Source: Photobacterium sp. CCB-ST2H9 (GTDB taxonomy: Bacteria > Pseudomonadota > Gammaproteobacteria > Enterobacterales > Vibrionaceae). From it: a stretch of DNA of 64,000 nt. Where the stretch lies: contig NZ_CP100426.1 in the NCBI RefSeq assembly GCF_023151555.2, positions 496,001-560,000 of the forward strand, read 5' to 3'. Below the pieces are notes generated by a model. The model did not search any database. It was not told where the DNA came from and saw only the letters and a program-made list of their open reading frames with translations. Shown piece by piece: positions 52,107 through 61,107 of the stretch; positions within the stretch are counted from its first letter, which is position 1; the number at the start of each line of letters is the position of its first letter. Made by a program: the position numbers and the translations under genes.

Positions 52107-52134
52107 ATAAAAAAACGCCGACCCTAGGTCGGCG
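52107..52134 (-). terminator. Terminator of the 63-residue gene
   Basis: On the minus strand, stem CGCCGACC / GGTCGGCG with loop TAG, then seven or more T's. Confidence 0.88.
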
Positions 52135-52164
52135 CTTCAGATGTTCTCTTCAGGACATTCTAAC

Positions 52165-52356
52165 TTAACGAATCAGACCAATGTCTTTTTGTAAGTGAAC
52201 CGGAAGCTGAGAAACCTGATAGGTTTTCACAGAGTCCTGATGAGGGAATAAAACGTCCAGCGCGTGTGCAATCAATCCTTTGATATTCAGCGAATAGGCT
52301 TTTTTATCCATTGCGTCCTGAGTTGCGATGGTATTGTAGTGCATTGCCTGTGCCAT
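52165..52356 (-). CDS. Small protein, DUF1127-like C-terminus
   Basis: A 63-residue protein starting MAQAMHYNTIATQDAMDK. The C-terminal YQVSQLPVHLQKDIGLIR resembles the conserved end of DUF1127 proteins (L.DIGL.R), though the usual Trp/Arg-rich motif is weak. GAGAGGCAATC precedes the ATG and a strong terminator follows, so it is expressed as its own unit. Function unknown. Confidence 0.7.
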   Translation of the reverse strand: MAQAMHYNTIATQDAMDKKAYSLNIKGLIAHALDVLFPHQDSVKTYQVSQLPVHLQKDIGLIR

Positions 52357-52628
52357 GATTGCCTCTCAAAAATTTGGTTAGTTGTTGTTCTACAGGGCAA
52401 ATACTAACCGCTTGATTTTTGAACTGAAAATGACATTTTTTCCCACGATAGATAAGAAAAACTAATCTGTTAACCAAAGGTTTCAAGCTCTGAAATGGTA
52501 AAAAATAAATACGCTCAGGGAGTGAATAATCTGTCGCAAAATGGTATCTATTTATGCCTATTTAGCGTATTGCACGTGATTCACCAAAGCCAAAATCACA
52601 TTACATTAACAATAAAAAAGGTTTGAAC

Positions 52629-53567
52629 ATGTTAGCCCTGCTTGCGAGACACTCATCAATCTTATTAATCCTTGCAGCCTTCACAGGATTTATCTTTCCG
52701 GATATTTCTTCTGCCATATTCCCCTTCCTTCCTTATATTCTTTTCTTTCTGATGCTATTTACGTTAATTGGAATAAAACAAGGCGATCTCATCAGATTAT
52801 TATTTCAAATCAGGACTTGGTTATACGCGTTTTATCATGCAGCTTTACTCTCAATCTTCACTGCCGCCACAGCGTACATGCTGGGTGCTTCAGACACCTT
52901 GATTCTTGCGATCACTGCAGTTGCAGCGACAGGTTCTTTGTTTGCCACACCAGCCATTGCCCGTTCAGTCGGATTAGATGTCATGGCAGCCATGGCCATG
53001 ACAATTGCCACCACCCTGTTGATGCCAGTGGTTCTGTACATGAACCTGGTCCTGTTCCAGCAAGATAGCTTTCAACTGGATTTACTCAGTTACTTTCAGC
53101 GTCTGATGATCTTTATCTTTGGTCCGATGCTGTTATCGGCCCTGAGTCATCGCTATATCCCGAACCAGATTCTGAAACGTGCCCACAGCAAAATAGCTCA
53201 GGTGACAATTCTGCTGGTCCCTGCATTCCCGCTGGGGCTGGTTGCAGATTTCCGTGATCTTTTTGATCACTCATGGCAACAGGGGTTGATTTACTTTGGT
53301 TACGGGATGGCCATTTGCGTTGTATTTTTTGTGACAGGCTTTCTTTTATTTATGCGACGAAGCCTGCAAGACGGCCTGTTAGCAGGGATTACTTCTGCAA
53401 ACCGAAATGTGCTTTTAACATTTACCGTAGCCGGATCAGCCCTTGGACCCGATTATCTGCCTCTCATTGGCGCTCTGCAATTGCCTATCTATACCATGCC
53501 GTTAGTCTTGAAATGGCTGGGGAACAGTTTATTCTCCGGATCACGGAGCCAGTCATCCGCTGCATAA
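52629..53567 (+). CDS. Bile acid:sodium symporter (BASS)-like transporter
   Basis: Polytopic inner-membrane protein, 312 residues, 9-10 helices. The layout resembles BASS/arsenite-carrier transporters: TALIL-type helices, AVAATGSLFATPAIARSVGL (crossover-like segment), and AGITSANRNVLLTFTVAGSA, a late region with Asn/Arg in a helix. The start is ATG 52629 after AAAAAAGGTTTGAAC; a TTG six bases earlier is in frame. Substrate unknown. Confidence 0.7.
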   Translation: MLALLARHSSILLILAAFTGFIFPDISSAIFPFLPYILFFLMLFTLIGIKQGDLIRLLFQIRTWLYAFYHAALLSIFTAATAYMLGASDTLILAITAVAATGSLFATPAIARSVGLDVMAAMAMTIATTLLMPVVLYMNLVLFQQDSFQLDLLSYFQRLMIFIFGPMLLSALSHRYIPNQILKRAHSKIAQVTILLVPAFPLGLVADFRDLFDHSWQQGLIYFGYGMAICVVFFVTGFLLFMRRSLQDGLLAGITSANRNVLLTFTVAGSALGPDYLPLIGALQLPIYTMPLVLKWLGNSLFSGSRSQSSAA

Positions 53568-53867
53568 TCATCACGTTCTCTAACAGGCTGTGTATCATCA
53601 GCACGGCCTGAAAGCCTCTAAAACCCTTTCAGCAACACGACAATGAATCTTGAACTGGCAATGTATTCGCTCCGATAATCACTCAAGAACCTGCCAATGT
53701 CAGATCCGGTCATAGATCTGAATTATCATGTCTGCTTATTTCCCCGACGAAAAACCGTTCGCTTTTCAAGCAAATCATCCATAAATCATGTCGTTAAGAT
53801 CATGAATCGCTCAGAATGTGAGACTTGTCTTGCTCTCTGGTGAGAAACTTCATTATTATCAGCAAGT
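53568..53867. other. Intergenic region ahead of the FMN riboswitch
   Basis: About 300 bases with no gene-like frame. The ribB promoter must lie here, probably within the last 60 bases before the riboswitch; no clear -35/-10 pair can be assigned. Confidence 0.5.
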
Positions 53868-54069
53868 ATTCTCAGGGCGGGGTGAAATTCCCCACCGGCG
53901 GTAACTGTTGAAAACAGCAACTCATAACACACTGTTTTCACGGAAGCCCGCGAGCGCTTCATCGCTGTCACACTTTGGTGTGGATGAAGGTCAGCAGATC
54001 TGGTGTAACCATGCATCCTGAACGTATGGTGAGTCCAGAGCCGACGGTTATAGTCCGGATGGAAGAGGA
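53868..54069 (+). promoter_or_regulatory. FMN riboswitch (RFN element)
   Basis: Canonical RFN blocks occur in order: TCTCAGGGCGGGGTGAAATT, CCCCACCGGCGGTA, AGCCCGCGAGCGC, GGTCAGCAGATCTGGTG, and CCAGAGCCGACGGTTATAGT with CCGGATGGAAGAGG. The variable stem between is long (about 53908-53942). FMN binding should lower ribB expression. A hairpin TTTCAGCC / GGCTGAAA at 54148-54165, before the ribB ribosome site, may belong to the expression platform. Confidence 0.97.
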
Positions 54070-54221
54070 TCAGCGGGGATTTTCTCTTGCTTTTACAACA
54101 GATCAGCGAGTCTGTGACTTGCCTGATCGCGCTTTTCTGTAAAGCTATTTCAGCCTTGGCTGAAACGCTGTCTTGTTGCGCCCTGATTCTGGTAACGAAA
54201 AATCATGTTGGAGTTAATACC

Positions 54222-54911
54222 ATGAATCAGTCTTTACTTTCCCCTTTCGGTTCCGCTTTTGAGCGGGTTGAAGCCGGTATTCAGGCCATACGGGAAGGCC
54301 GTGGTGTCCTGGTCGTCGACGATGAAGATCGTGAAAACGAAGGTGATATTATCTTTGCTGCCGACACACTCACCGCTGAGCAAATGGCACTGATGATTCG
54401 CGAATGTTCCGGTATCATTTGTCTCTGCCTGACCCAGGAACGGGTTGATCAGCTTGAATTACCGATGATGGTTAAAAATAACACCAGTGCAAACCAGACT
54501 GGTTTTACCGTCACTATTGAAGCTGCAGAAGGCGTCACCACCGGTGTCTCCGCAGCAGATCGCGTCACCACGATCAAAGCCGCTATCGCAGAAAATGCAA
54601 AACCGGGAGACTTGAACAGACCCGGCCATGTGTTTCCCCTGAAAGCCAATTCCGAAGGCGTACTGGGACGCCGGGGCCATACAGAAGCAACCATTGACCT
54701 GATGCGTCTGGCCGGACGTCAGCCATTTGGCGTACTTTGCGAGCTGACCAATCCAGACGGTACGATGGCCCGTTTACCTGAGGTCATTACCTTTGGGCAG
54801 AAGCATCAAATGCCGGTGTTAACCATCGAGGACTTGGCCGCTTACCGGCTCGCACAACTGGCGAAGCATCACGAAATTGAAGAAGTAGGTCCTGAGACTG
54901 CTTGCGCCTGA
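54222..54911 (+). CDS. ribB: 3,4-dihydroxy-2-butanone-4-phosphate synthase
   Basis: First enzyme of the ribulose-5-phosphate branch of riboflavin synthesis, 229 residues. It has [20 protein letters not shown] (acidic catalytic loop), [18 protein letters not shown] (in parts: VEA-type [10 protein letters not shown]), and [10 protein letters not shown] with [16 protein letters not shown]. It is monofunctional: no GTP cyclohydrolase II domain. The ATG at 54222 follows TTGGAGTTAATACC; the open frame runs back into the leader RNA. Controlled by the FMN riboswitch. Confidence 0.96.
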   Translation: MNQSLLSPFGSAFERVEAGIQAIREGRGVLVVDDEDRENEGDIIFAADTLTAEQMALMIRECSGIICLCLTQERVDQLELPMMVKNNTSANQTGFTVTIEAAEGVTTGVSAADRVTTIKAAIAENAKPGDLNRPGHVFPLKANSEGVLGRRGHTEATIDLMRLAGRQPFGVLCELTNPDGTMARLPEVITFGQKHQMPVLTIEDLAAYRLAQLAKHHEIEEVGPETACA

Positions 54912-54928
54912 TCACCGAATGAACAAAA

Positions 54929-54953
54929 CAGAGACCGTAACGTACGGTCTCTG
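54929..54953. terminator. Hairpin after ribB
   Basis: Eleven-bp stem CAGAGACCGTA / TACGGTCTCTG with a 3-base loop, 18 bases past the ribB stop. The T-tract is poor, but the stem is strong and can serve both strands. Confidence 0.75.
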
Positions 54954-54954
54954 C

Positions 54955-55047
54955 TTATATCCCGCTGACTGGCATCCAGTACATCAGTGCGCTCCAGGCC
55001 ACCACCCAAACACCAATCAAAAACGCATCCATCCAATCACGATTCAT
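54955..55047 (-). CDS. 30-residue membrane peptide ORF
   Basis: ATG-started ORF encoding MNRDWMDAFLIGVWVVAWSA and ending LMYWMPVSGI. It is one Trp-rich hydrophobic helix with a charged N-terminus, typical of small membrane proteins. AGGGGGTAGTG precedes the ATG, a strong ribosome site, and the ribB hairpin begins 2 bases after the stop. No family recalled. Confidence 0.5.
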   Translation of the reverse strand: MNRDWMDAFLIGVWVVAWSALMYWMPVSGI

Positions 55048-55186
55048 CACTACCCCCTGACTAACTGACTTATCAAGAAGAAGTCGACGGAATAGCCGGA
55101 GGCATTAAAAATTGATTAGAAATTCACCTTCTGCCATAAAAAAGCCTGACTCAATCGCCAGGCTGAATGAATGACGCACGAATGAA

Positions 55187-56989
55187 TTAAGCCGCGCCTT
55201 GTTCCTGTTCGTGAGCTTCACACTCGCAAGGAATATAAGTGATGAGATCGTTCTGGGGTGCAGAGAGAACCTGTTGTTCCCGCGCATAACTTTCAAAGGC
55301 TTCTGCCATCGTGCAGTCCAGTGAAACCGGCGCCATTTCACAATCCAGCAACGCTTGATAGCCTTCTTTTCCTGTCGCGGTGTAACCGGAAGAAACTGAG
55401 GTATACACTTCATCATCCCGAAGCGGTTGCCACTGGCCATTTTTGAAGAACTCCAGCGCTTCAATTCGCTGTCCTTTCGGCTGACAACAGCGATACGTGA
55501 AACGTAAAAATGCGGTATACGGGAAACTGCCGGTTCCGGTACCTTCCACGCCATTATCCACGGCATTATCAATGGCACCTTCCAGCGCTGCCCGTATCTT
55601 GACCCCTTTCACCTGATAAACCATCAGACCAATCGCAAAAGGAAGCAGCCGGCCTGCAATATCAGCAGATGAGATCGGCCCCGGATTGAGTGACGTTCTC
55701 ACCCCACCAGCATTGTGAATCCCGAAATCAACATCATATCCCGCAAGACGTCCCTGGCGAACAAAGCTTTCTACCACCAAAGGGGCAATCGCGCTGCCGC
55801 CGTGACTGTCCGGTACACGGACATGACGCAGCGTTTCAGTGATATCCGCGACATGATTCGTCTGACGCTCGCGAACAGCTGGCCGGTAATCCAGATTCAG
55901 AATATTTTCGATCACCGGATCTTTGGCGCACATACTGATGTTGGTTTGTTCTTTCAGATAGTTTTTGACCGCTTCATGACAGTCCGGGTCCAAATGCTCA
56001 TTCCGGGTTGCATCCAGCGTGAACTGGCGTCCCAGCAACAGCTGATTACCGCCACTGACCTGCTCAACGGTACCATCAGCAGCAAAATCTATATGTATCT
56101 GACCCAGCGCGAGTGCGTGGCACCCTGCCTGAACAACACAAGTACCATTCACCTGAATTGCGTACTGATCCGTTTCGCCGTAACCGATATTGGTGAAATC
56201 ACCCTGCATGGTATGGGTATGACCGCCGATAATGACGCCCAGACCATCAATCTGCGCTGCCAACTCCAAATCCCGTTCGTATCCCAGGTGGCTGAGCAGA
56301 ACAATTTTATTGATTCCTTTGTCACGCAAAGCAGCAATCGTATTTTCTGCCACTTGTACCACTGAACGGAAAGAGGTATCCGGATCCGGATTGGCGATTT
56401 TATCCATGTTTTCGATCGTCAGACCAAAAAGCGCAACCGGCTCACCCTGCACCTCTTTGACGATATATCGTGCACAGCCAGTGATGTTGTCGTATGCATA
56501 CAGATTGGACTTGTCGCGCAACGGGTTCCGCTTTGTCTGATCTTCCTGACTGAGATCCCAGTTACCGGCCATCATCGGAAAGTTCACCTGATCCAGAAAA
56601 TCTGCCACCAGCGAATTGCCCATATCCAGCTCATGATTCCCCAGCGCCATGGCTTCAACCCCGACAGCATTCAGTAACCGGGCATTCGCCTGTCCTTTAA
56701 ACAAAGAAAAGTACAAGGTTCCCTGGAAACAATCACCGGCGTGAACAAACATAAATTCACGCCCGTTCAGGTAAGCATATTTTCTGGCTTCTTTTACCGC
56801 CGTAGATACCCGCGCAAAACCACCGCAGCTGGCGTACACCGTTGTCTTCCCGTGGCTGGTACTTTCTGTCAGAGAATGAGGATGAATGACATGCTCAGGT
56901 AATGTCAGCAGCACCGCAGAAGGTTCAAAGTGGGAATGTGTATCGTTGATATGAGCAATGGTAATTTGAGCTTTATTGTTTTGGGTCAT
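55187..56989 (-). CDS. UshA-type 5'-nucleotidase / metallophosphatase without signal peptide
   Basis: Two-domain metallophosphatase, 600 residues. The N-terminal metal site is ITIAHINDTHSHFEPS, with ALGNHELDMGNSLVADFL, LLSHLGYERDLELAAQ and IIGGHTHTMQGD. The C-terminal nucleotide-binding domain has GIHNAGGVRTSLNPGPIS and a late PYTAFLRFTYRC. The start at 56989 (MTQNNKAQITI) leaves no signal peptide, unlike periplasmic UshA. The longer open frame (from 57064) has no ribosome site either, so location is uncertain. May hydrolyse nucleotides or UDP-sugars. Confidence 0.88.
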   Translation of the reverse strand: MTQNNKAQITIAHINDTHSHFEPSAVLLTLPEHVIHPHSLTESTSHGKTTVYASCGGFARVSTAVKEARKYAYLNGREFMFVHAGDCFQGTLYFSLFKGQANARLLNAVGVEAMALGNHELDMGNSLVADFLDQVNFPMMAGNWDLSQEDQTKRNPLRDKSNLYAYDNITGCARYIVKEVQGEPVALFGLTIENMDKIANPDPDTSFRSVVQVAENTIAALRDKGINKIVLLSHLGYERDLELAAQIDGLGVIIGGHTHTMQGDFTNIGYGETDQYAIQVNGTCVVQAGCHALALGQIHIDFAADGTVEQVSGGNQLLLGRQFTLDATRNEHLDPDCHEAVKNYLKEQTNISMCAKDPVIENILNLDYRPAVRERQTNHVADITETLRHVRVPDSHGGSAIAPLVVESFVRQGRLAGYDVDFGIHNAGGVRTSLNPGPISSADIAGRLLPFAIGLMVYQVKGVKIRAALEGAIDNAVDNGVEGTGTGSFPYTAFLRFTYRCCQPKGQRIEALEFFKNGQWQPLRDDEVYTSVSSGYTATGKEGYQALLDCEMAPVSLDCTMAEAFESYAREQQVLSAPQNDLITYIPCECEAHEQEQGAA

Positions 56990-57134
56990 ACAGGCTTGGT
57001 GTTCTCCATGAATGTTGCAGTCGGATATGATTGTTATCACATAATCCTTAGAATCATACAGCAAAGGTTACGAAGAAGGGGATGAATATCTCATCTGTCA
57101 TGAAAATATCATCATTTACTCTGGCAGAATACAC

Positions 57135-57160
57135 AAAAGGCAGCGGATAGGCTGCCTTTT
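57135..57160. terminator. Terminator of the glyoxalase-fold gene
   Basis: Ten-bp stem AAAAGGCAGC / GCTGCCTTTT with a 6-base loop, 14 bases past the leftward stop. Confidence 0.85.
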
Positions 57161-57174
57161 GAATCCCGGCACAA

Positions 57175-57567
57175 TTATTGATAATGCCCGTGGCGCTGAA
57201 GCACTTCAATCTTATAACCGTCCGGATCCAGGACAAAAAAGAAACGTGCAATTAACTGTCCGTCCCGGGAGAACTCTTTGATATCTAATGGTGCATACCC
57301 CAGTGCTTTGAATTTTTCATGCTCTGCATCCAGATCATCGACGGCGACTGCAATATGACCATAGCCACTGCCATGGGTGTATGGCTCCGCCCCTTTGTTC
57401 CAGGTCAGTTCCAGTTCCATATCGTTTTCATCATTTCTCAGGTAGACCAGACTGAAGTCATCAAAGTCCAGACGAGAAGAAATGTCTAAATCCAGTGCCT
57501 GCTTATAAAAAGCCAGCGATTTCTCCAGGTCGTGTACACGCACCATGGTGTGAATAATTTTTGCCAT
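57175..57567 (-). CDS. Lactoylglutathione lyase-like VOC-fold protein
   Basis: Glyoxalase I-type metalloenzyme, 130 residues, slightly shorter than E. coli GloA (135). It shows HTMVRVHDLEKSLAFYKQAL (first metal His), NDMELELTWNKG (Glu), GYGHIAVAVDD (His) and LDPDGYKIEVLQR (Glu), so all four likely metal ligands are present. Detoxifies methylglyoxal in relatives. Monocistronic with its own terminator. Confidence 0.9.
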   Translation of the reverse strand: MAKIIHTMVRVHDLEKSLAFYKQALDLDISSRLDFDDFSLVYLRNDENDMELELTWNKGAEPYTHGSGYGHIAVAVDDLDAEHEKFKALGYAPLDIKEFSRDGQLIARFFFVLDPDGYKIEVLQRHGHYQ

Positions 57568-57810
57568 CAGCCAACTCCTGAATAACCGGCACTTATGCCC
57601 GTGTTTAAGTCTTGTAAATACAAAGCCATTGCCCGTGCTTTCATATCTGGCGGACTATAACAATCCGGGCAAGACATCACAAGTTGCATCATACTTTTAT
57701 CATTCGTTATAAAAATCAACGGGTTCAGACAATTTTGTGACCATCTCCATGCACACATTGGCCGCGAATGCTATAGGCTTAGAAGAGAAGAAGAAAATGG
57801 CTGGTGAATT

Positions 57811-59469
57811 ATGCATTTAAGCAGAATTGAAATTTCGGGTTTCAGAGGCATCAGACGCTTGTCTCTGACGCTAAATGAACTGACCGTGCTCATTGGTGAA
57901 AACACCTGGGGTAAATCGTCGCTGCTGGATGCGCTCAGTATTGCGCTGTCTCCTGACGGCAAATTCCATAACTTCAATTTCTCAGATTTTCACGCAGACT
58001 ATTCTCTGGGCCACACCAAAGTCTCTCAACTTCAGATCATTCTCAATTGGGTGGAAGATTATCCGGGTGAGCATAAAGCCAGAAGATACAAAGCCTTTGA
58101 GCCCGTCTGGGTTAACCTCGGGAAAGAAAACAAACAGCTTTACTACCAAATCAGCAGTGAGCGTGAAGAAGACAAAGTCACCACAGAGCGCAACTTCCTG
58201 AATACAAGCGGTGACATTATCCCGTGTAAAGAGACGCAAAAGCTCGTCAAACAGCTCATGGTACTCCATCCGATTGTACGTATGAGAGACGCAAGACAGA
58301 TGCGGATGGACTGGAATGAGAAGCCGGATGAAAACAATCAGGAGCTGAAAAACGATATCAATATGCGCGTTGAACGACGGCTGGATAATACCTGTCGTCG
58401 CTTGTTGACCCGGCCCGGTTATGTCAGCGGGGATGAAATCAAAAGCAGCATCCGGGCATTACGGACACTGGTAGAACATTACTTTGCATTCACACCGCAC
58501 CACAAGGTTTCCCGTTCCGAGCATATTCACTTGCCCGAACATAACCAGTACTCCCCCAACCCATTGGAAATGCTTGCCCGTCCTGAAATGACCAAGCAAA
58601 ACAAACTGGTTCTGATGGGGCTGATAAATGCCTATATCCGTGCCCGTGGTCCGGTTGAACTGAAACGGATCTCCCGTCCCATTATGGTACTGGAAGATCC
58701 GGAAGGTCGTCTTCATCCGATTATTCTGCACCAGGCCTGGGCATTTGTCGCAAACATGCCCATGCAGAAAATACTGACGACCAACAGTCCGGAGCTGGCT
58801 TCTGTCGTACCGCTTCACAGTATTAAAAAACTCAACCGGGAACCGGACAGAACCCGGGTCTACAGCCTGGACAAACACAGCCTGAGCCGTGATGAGCTGC
58901 GCCGGGTTGGTTTTCATGTCCGGTTACACCGTCCTGCGGCGCTCTATGCCCGCGCCTGGCTGTTGGTCGAAGGTGAAACGGAAGTCTGGCTGTTGAATGA
59001 ATTCGCTTATCGTTGCGGTTATAACTTTGCTTCTGAAGGGGTGCAGGTTATCGAATTCGCCCAAAGCGGTTTAAGGCCTATCATCAAGATTGCCAAACTG
59101 ATGGGCATCGAATGGCATGTAATTACCGACGGAGATGCCGCCGGGAAAAAATATGCAGAAACGGTCCGCCATATGCTGGGCAGTGAATCTGACAAACACC
59201 GGCTGACCATGCTCCCTGATCTGGATATTGAGCATTATCTGTTTAACCACGGTTACGAGCCCTTGTTCCGGAGACTGGCCCGTGTCTCTGCCGATTATCC
59301 GGCACCACCGAAGAAAATTATTCAGAAAGCCCTGAAACATCATGCGAAGCCGGATGTCGCGCTGGCCATGGTTGAATTTACAGACAGCAGTGAAATCGAC
59401 CATATACCGACCCTGCTCAGATGGCTGCTGAAACGTATGGTTGCCCTGGCCCGGGCCGCAACGTCGTAA
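57811..59469 (+). CDS. ybjD: YbjD, OLD-family ATP-dependent nuclease
   Basis: OLD-family protein, 552 residues, the same length as E. coli YbjD. Walker A is LIGENTWGKSSLLDAL (about 27-42), the later ATPase signature region includes RPIMVLEDPEGRLHP (Walker B with EDPE), and a C-terminal TOPRIM has LLVEGETEVWLLNEF and HVITDGDAAGK. These motifs look intact. Related OLD proteins are nucleases, some in phage defence, but this one has no defence partners nearby. It appears monocistronic and convergent with the DUF3833 gene. Confidence 0.9.
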   Translation: MHLSRIEISGFRGIRRLSLTLNELTVLIGENTWGKSSLLDALSIALSPDGKFHNFNFSDFHADYSLGHTKVSQLQIILNWVEDYPGEHKARRYKAFEPVWVNLGKENKQLYYQISSEREEDKVTTERNFLNTSGDIIPCKETQKLVKQLMVLHPIVRMRDARQMRMDWNEKPDENNQELKNDINMRVERRLDNTCRRLLTRPGYVSGDEIKSSIRALRTLVEHYFAFTPHHKVSRSEHIHLPEHNQYSPNPLEMLARPEMTKQNKLVLMGLINAYIRARGPVELKRISRPIMVLEDPEGRLHPIILHQAWAFVANMPMQKILTTNSPELASVVPLHSIKKLNREPDRTRVYSLDKHSLSRDELRRVGFHVRLHRPAALYARAWLLVEGETEVWLLNEFAYRCGYNFASEGVQVIEFAQSGLRPIIKIAKLMGIEWHVITDGDAAGKKYAETVRHMLGSESDKHRLTMLPDLDIEHYLFNHGYEPLFRRLARVSADYPAPPKKIIQKALKHHAKPDVALAMVEFTDSSEIDHIPTLLRWLLKRMVALARAATS

Positions 59470-59493
59470 CACGAAGCACCACCAGTGACGCTG

Positions 59494-60036
59494 TCACCCC
59501 TTTTCAAAAAACAGGGTGACAGTGCCGACATGAAATCCCCATTTACTCATCCGGGCCACATTGAACATCCGGAAATCATCCTGCAGAAACATCCAGTCAT
59601 CAAAAGCGATATCGTACGTGGTGTCATCAACCGGGACCCGCAGCGTATACTGCCAGTTCAGAGCATTTCCCTGTACTTCCCCGGTTGCTTCCCCGACAAC
59701 ATCACCGGCTGTACCGGTCAGCCGCCCATTAGCGTGACGGGTAATCGTCCAGATCCGTTGCTGCTTTTCACCATCATCGAAGACAAAATGTTCTTTCAGC
59801 GTCAGCACATTGCCCTGAATCGTTCCGGTAATATCCACCGAAAACCGGCGGGTTTGCTTCCCCGAGCGATCCTGGAGCATTCCCCAAGCCTTCACATTGC
59901 CCTCAAAATAATGGAACAGATCCAGCTTCGGACGTTGATACTGATGTTCTTCCACTGACGTCGAACAACCACTGAGTACCGATATCCCAAGCCATATCAA
60001 AATGAACAAAGCCGGTAATCTGATCATACGTTGCAT
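59494..60036 (-). CDS. DUF3833 lipoprotein
   Basis: A 180-residue lipoprotein of the DUF3833 family. The lipobox is VLSGC (about 20-24). The body has LDLFHYFEGNVKAWGMLQDR, TGTIQGNVLTLKEHFVFDDG and a lipocalin-like beta run ending FDDWMFLQDDFRMFNVARMS. Last gene of the cfa operon. A CTGTCACCC / GGGTGACAG hairpin overlaps its stop at 59491-59522 and may terminate transcription. Confidence 0.85.
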   Translation of the reverse strand: MQRMIRLPALFILIWLGISVLSGCSTSVEEHQYQRPKLDLFHYFEGNVKAWGMLQDRSGKQTRRFSVDITGTIQGNVLTLKEHFVFDDGEKQQRIWTITRHANGRLTGTAGDVVGEATGEVQGNALNWQYTLRVPVDDTTYDIAFDDWMFLQDDFRMFNVARMSKWGFHVGTVTLFFEKG

Positions 60037-60078
60037 ACTGATTCTCCTGCCAATAAGTGAAAGCTGAACGATGTTTCG

Positions 60079-60588
60079 CTATGCCTGACCAATCAGCTGC
60101 TTTCTGAGTTCAGGGTATTCTGTATCGGGTGAGAGCCAGATATTCAGGAATGCTTTCGCCATTTCCTGATCACGGACCTCTCCAATCACCCGATTGTCCT
60201 GATAAAAAGTGCCGCCGGCAGGATGGACCACGAAAATCAACCGATCCCCCTGACGCACATCCGGCCAGATATCAGCCAGAACCCTCAGCCAACGCTGCCG
60301 CTTCATTGCAGGGAAACCCAACTTTTGCCATTGCTCATCCGTTGCTTCCAGCAAGTCGTCTTTGGGTATATTCCGCCGATACTTGATCACCAGCGCTAAA
60401 GATGACACCTGGTCCGGTTTATATTGCCCGGAAGGTGAGCGGAGCTGAGAATCGTATATGACCCAGGGTCCCCATTTTAAAGTGGCTTCACCAACGGTCG
60501 GCCACATCTGCCAGGGGCCCGTCGCCAGCGCTGACAGCGGGGTCAGAAGCATGAGTAAACCCAGCTCGGAACGTTTCAACAGACGCAT
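60079..60588 (-). CDS. Chalcone isomerase-like exported protein
   Basis: A 169-residue protein with a signal peptide ending SALATG. It has the chalcone-isomerase-like domain pattern: VGEATLKWGPWVIYDSQLRS, LALVIKYRRNIPKDDLLEAT and RLIFVVHPAGGTFYQDN, with a C-terminal FLNIWLSPDTEYPELR. In this operon type it is a constant member of unknown function. It lies 42 bases from the DUF3833 gene. Confidence 0.85.
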   Translation of the reverse strand: MRLLKRSELGLLMLLTPLSALATGPWQMWPTVGEATLKWGPWVIYDSQLRSPSGQYKPDQVSSLALVIKYRRNIPKDDLLEATDEQWQKLGFPAMKRQRWLRVLADIWPDVRQGDRLIFVVHPAGGTFYQDNRVIGEVRDQEMAKAFLNIWLSPDTEYPELRKQLIGQA

Positions 60589-60600
60589 GACACTTCTCCT

Positions 60601-61107
60601 CTATCGAAGTCGCCAAATCCATACCAGCGCAGTGAAAGCCAGCCAGCAACCGCTGACAATCAAAAAGGTAACTTTTGTCCCCAGCGGCCAAACAATGGCA
60701 CCCAGTTTTAGGCCTGCCAGATAGCTGCTTGCGCCGCCCAGGCTTCCTGCGAATAACAAGATCACAACTGAATAGCGTCTTAAGTTGCGATGAATGAACC
60801 AGAGGAAACTGGTAAACCCCAACCACAACGCTGCCAGCCAGAGCGGGATCAAGCCGCCCTCAAACTGATAAATTCCCAACCAGAGCAGGAGGCTGTCCAT
60901 TGCACAACCCAGCATGGCTACAGGCAAAACAAAGAACAGCGACTGCGGATAACGTCCCCAGCAAGTCAGCAATGACAACCCAAGCAGCCACAGCCAATCA
61001 TTCTGGCCCACGACGGCCACGACCCAGAACAGGTTGAATACCAGTCCGGAGACAATCAGCGCTTTTGTCGAACGCGCTGTGTTTTCCCGCAACTGAAGTG
61101 CGTTCAT
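60601..61107 (-). CDS. DUF2878 membrane protein
   Basis: A 168-residue polytopic membrane protein with four to five helices. The Trp-rich character (LFNLFWVVAVVGQNDWLWLLG and WLAALWLGFTSFLWF, quoted in part) and SSYLAGLKLGAIVWPLG are typical of DUF2878. The ATG at 61107 overlaps the cfa stop (ATGA) and follows GGGGAGC; the longer frame reads back over the end of cfa. Translation is coupled to cfa. Confidence 0.87.
   Translation of the reverse strand: MNALQLRENTARSTKALIVSGLVFNLFWVVAVVGQNDWLWLLGLSLLTCWGRYPQSLFFVLPVAMLGCAMDSLLLWLGIYQFEGGLIPLWLAALWLGFTSFLWFIHRNLRRYSVVILLFAGSLGGASSYLAGLKLGAIVWPLGTKVTFLIVSGCWLAFTALVWIWRLR

Noticed and set aside
53786..54016. 76-residue leftward frame
   Set aside because: Antisense to the FMN riboswitch, whose conserved blocks explain the sequence.
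57811..59469. Defence island around the OLD-family gene
   Set aside because: No UvrD-like helicase or other defence partner is next to it; length and motifs match chromosomal YbjD, so it is treated as a core gene.
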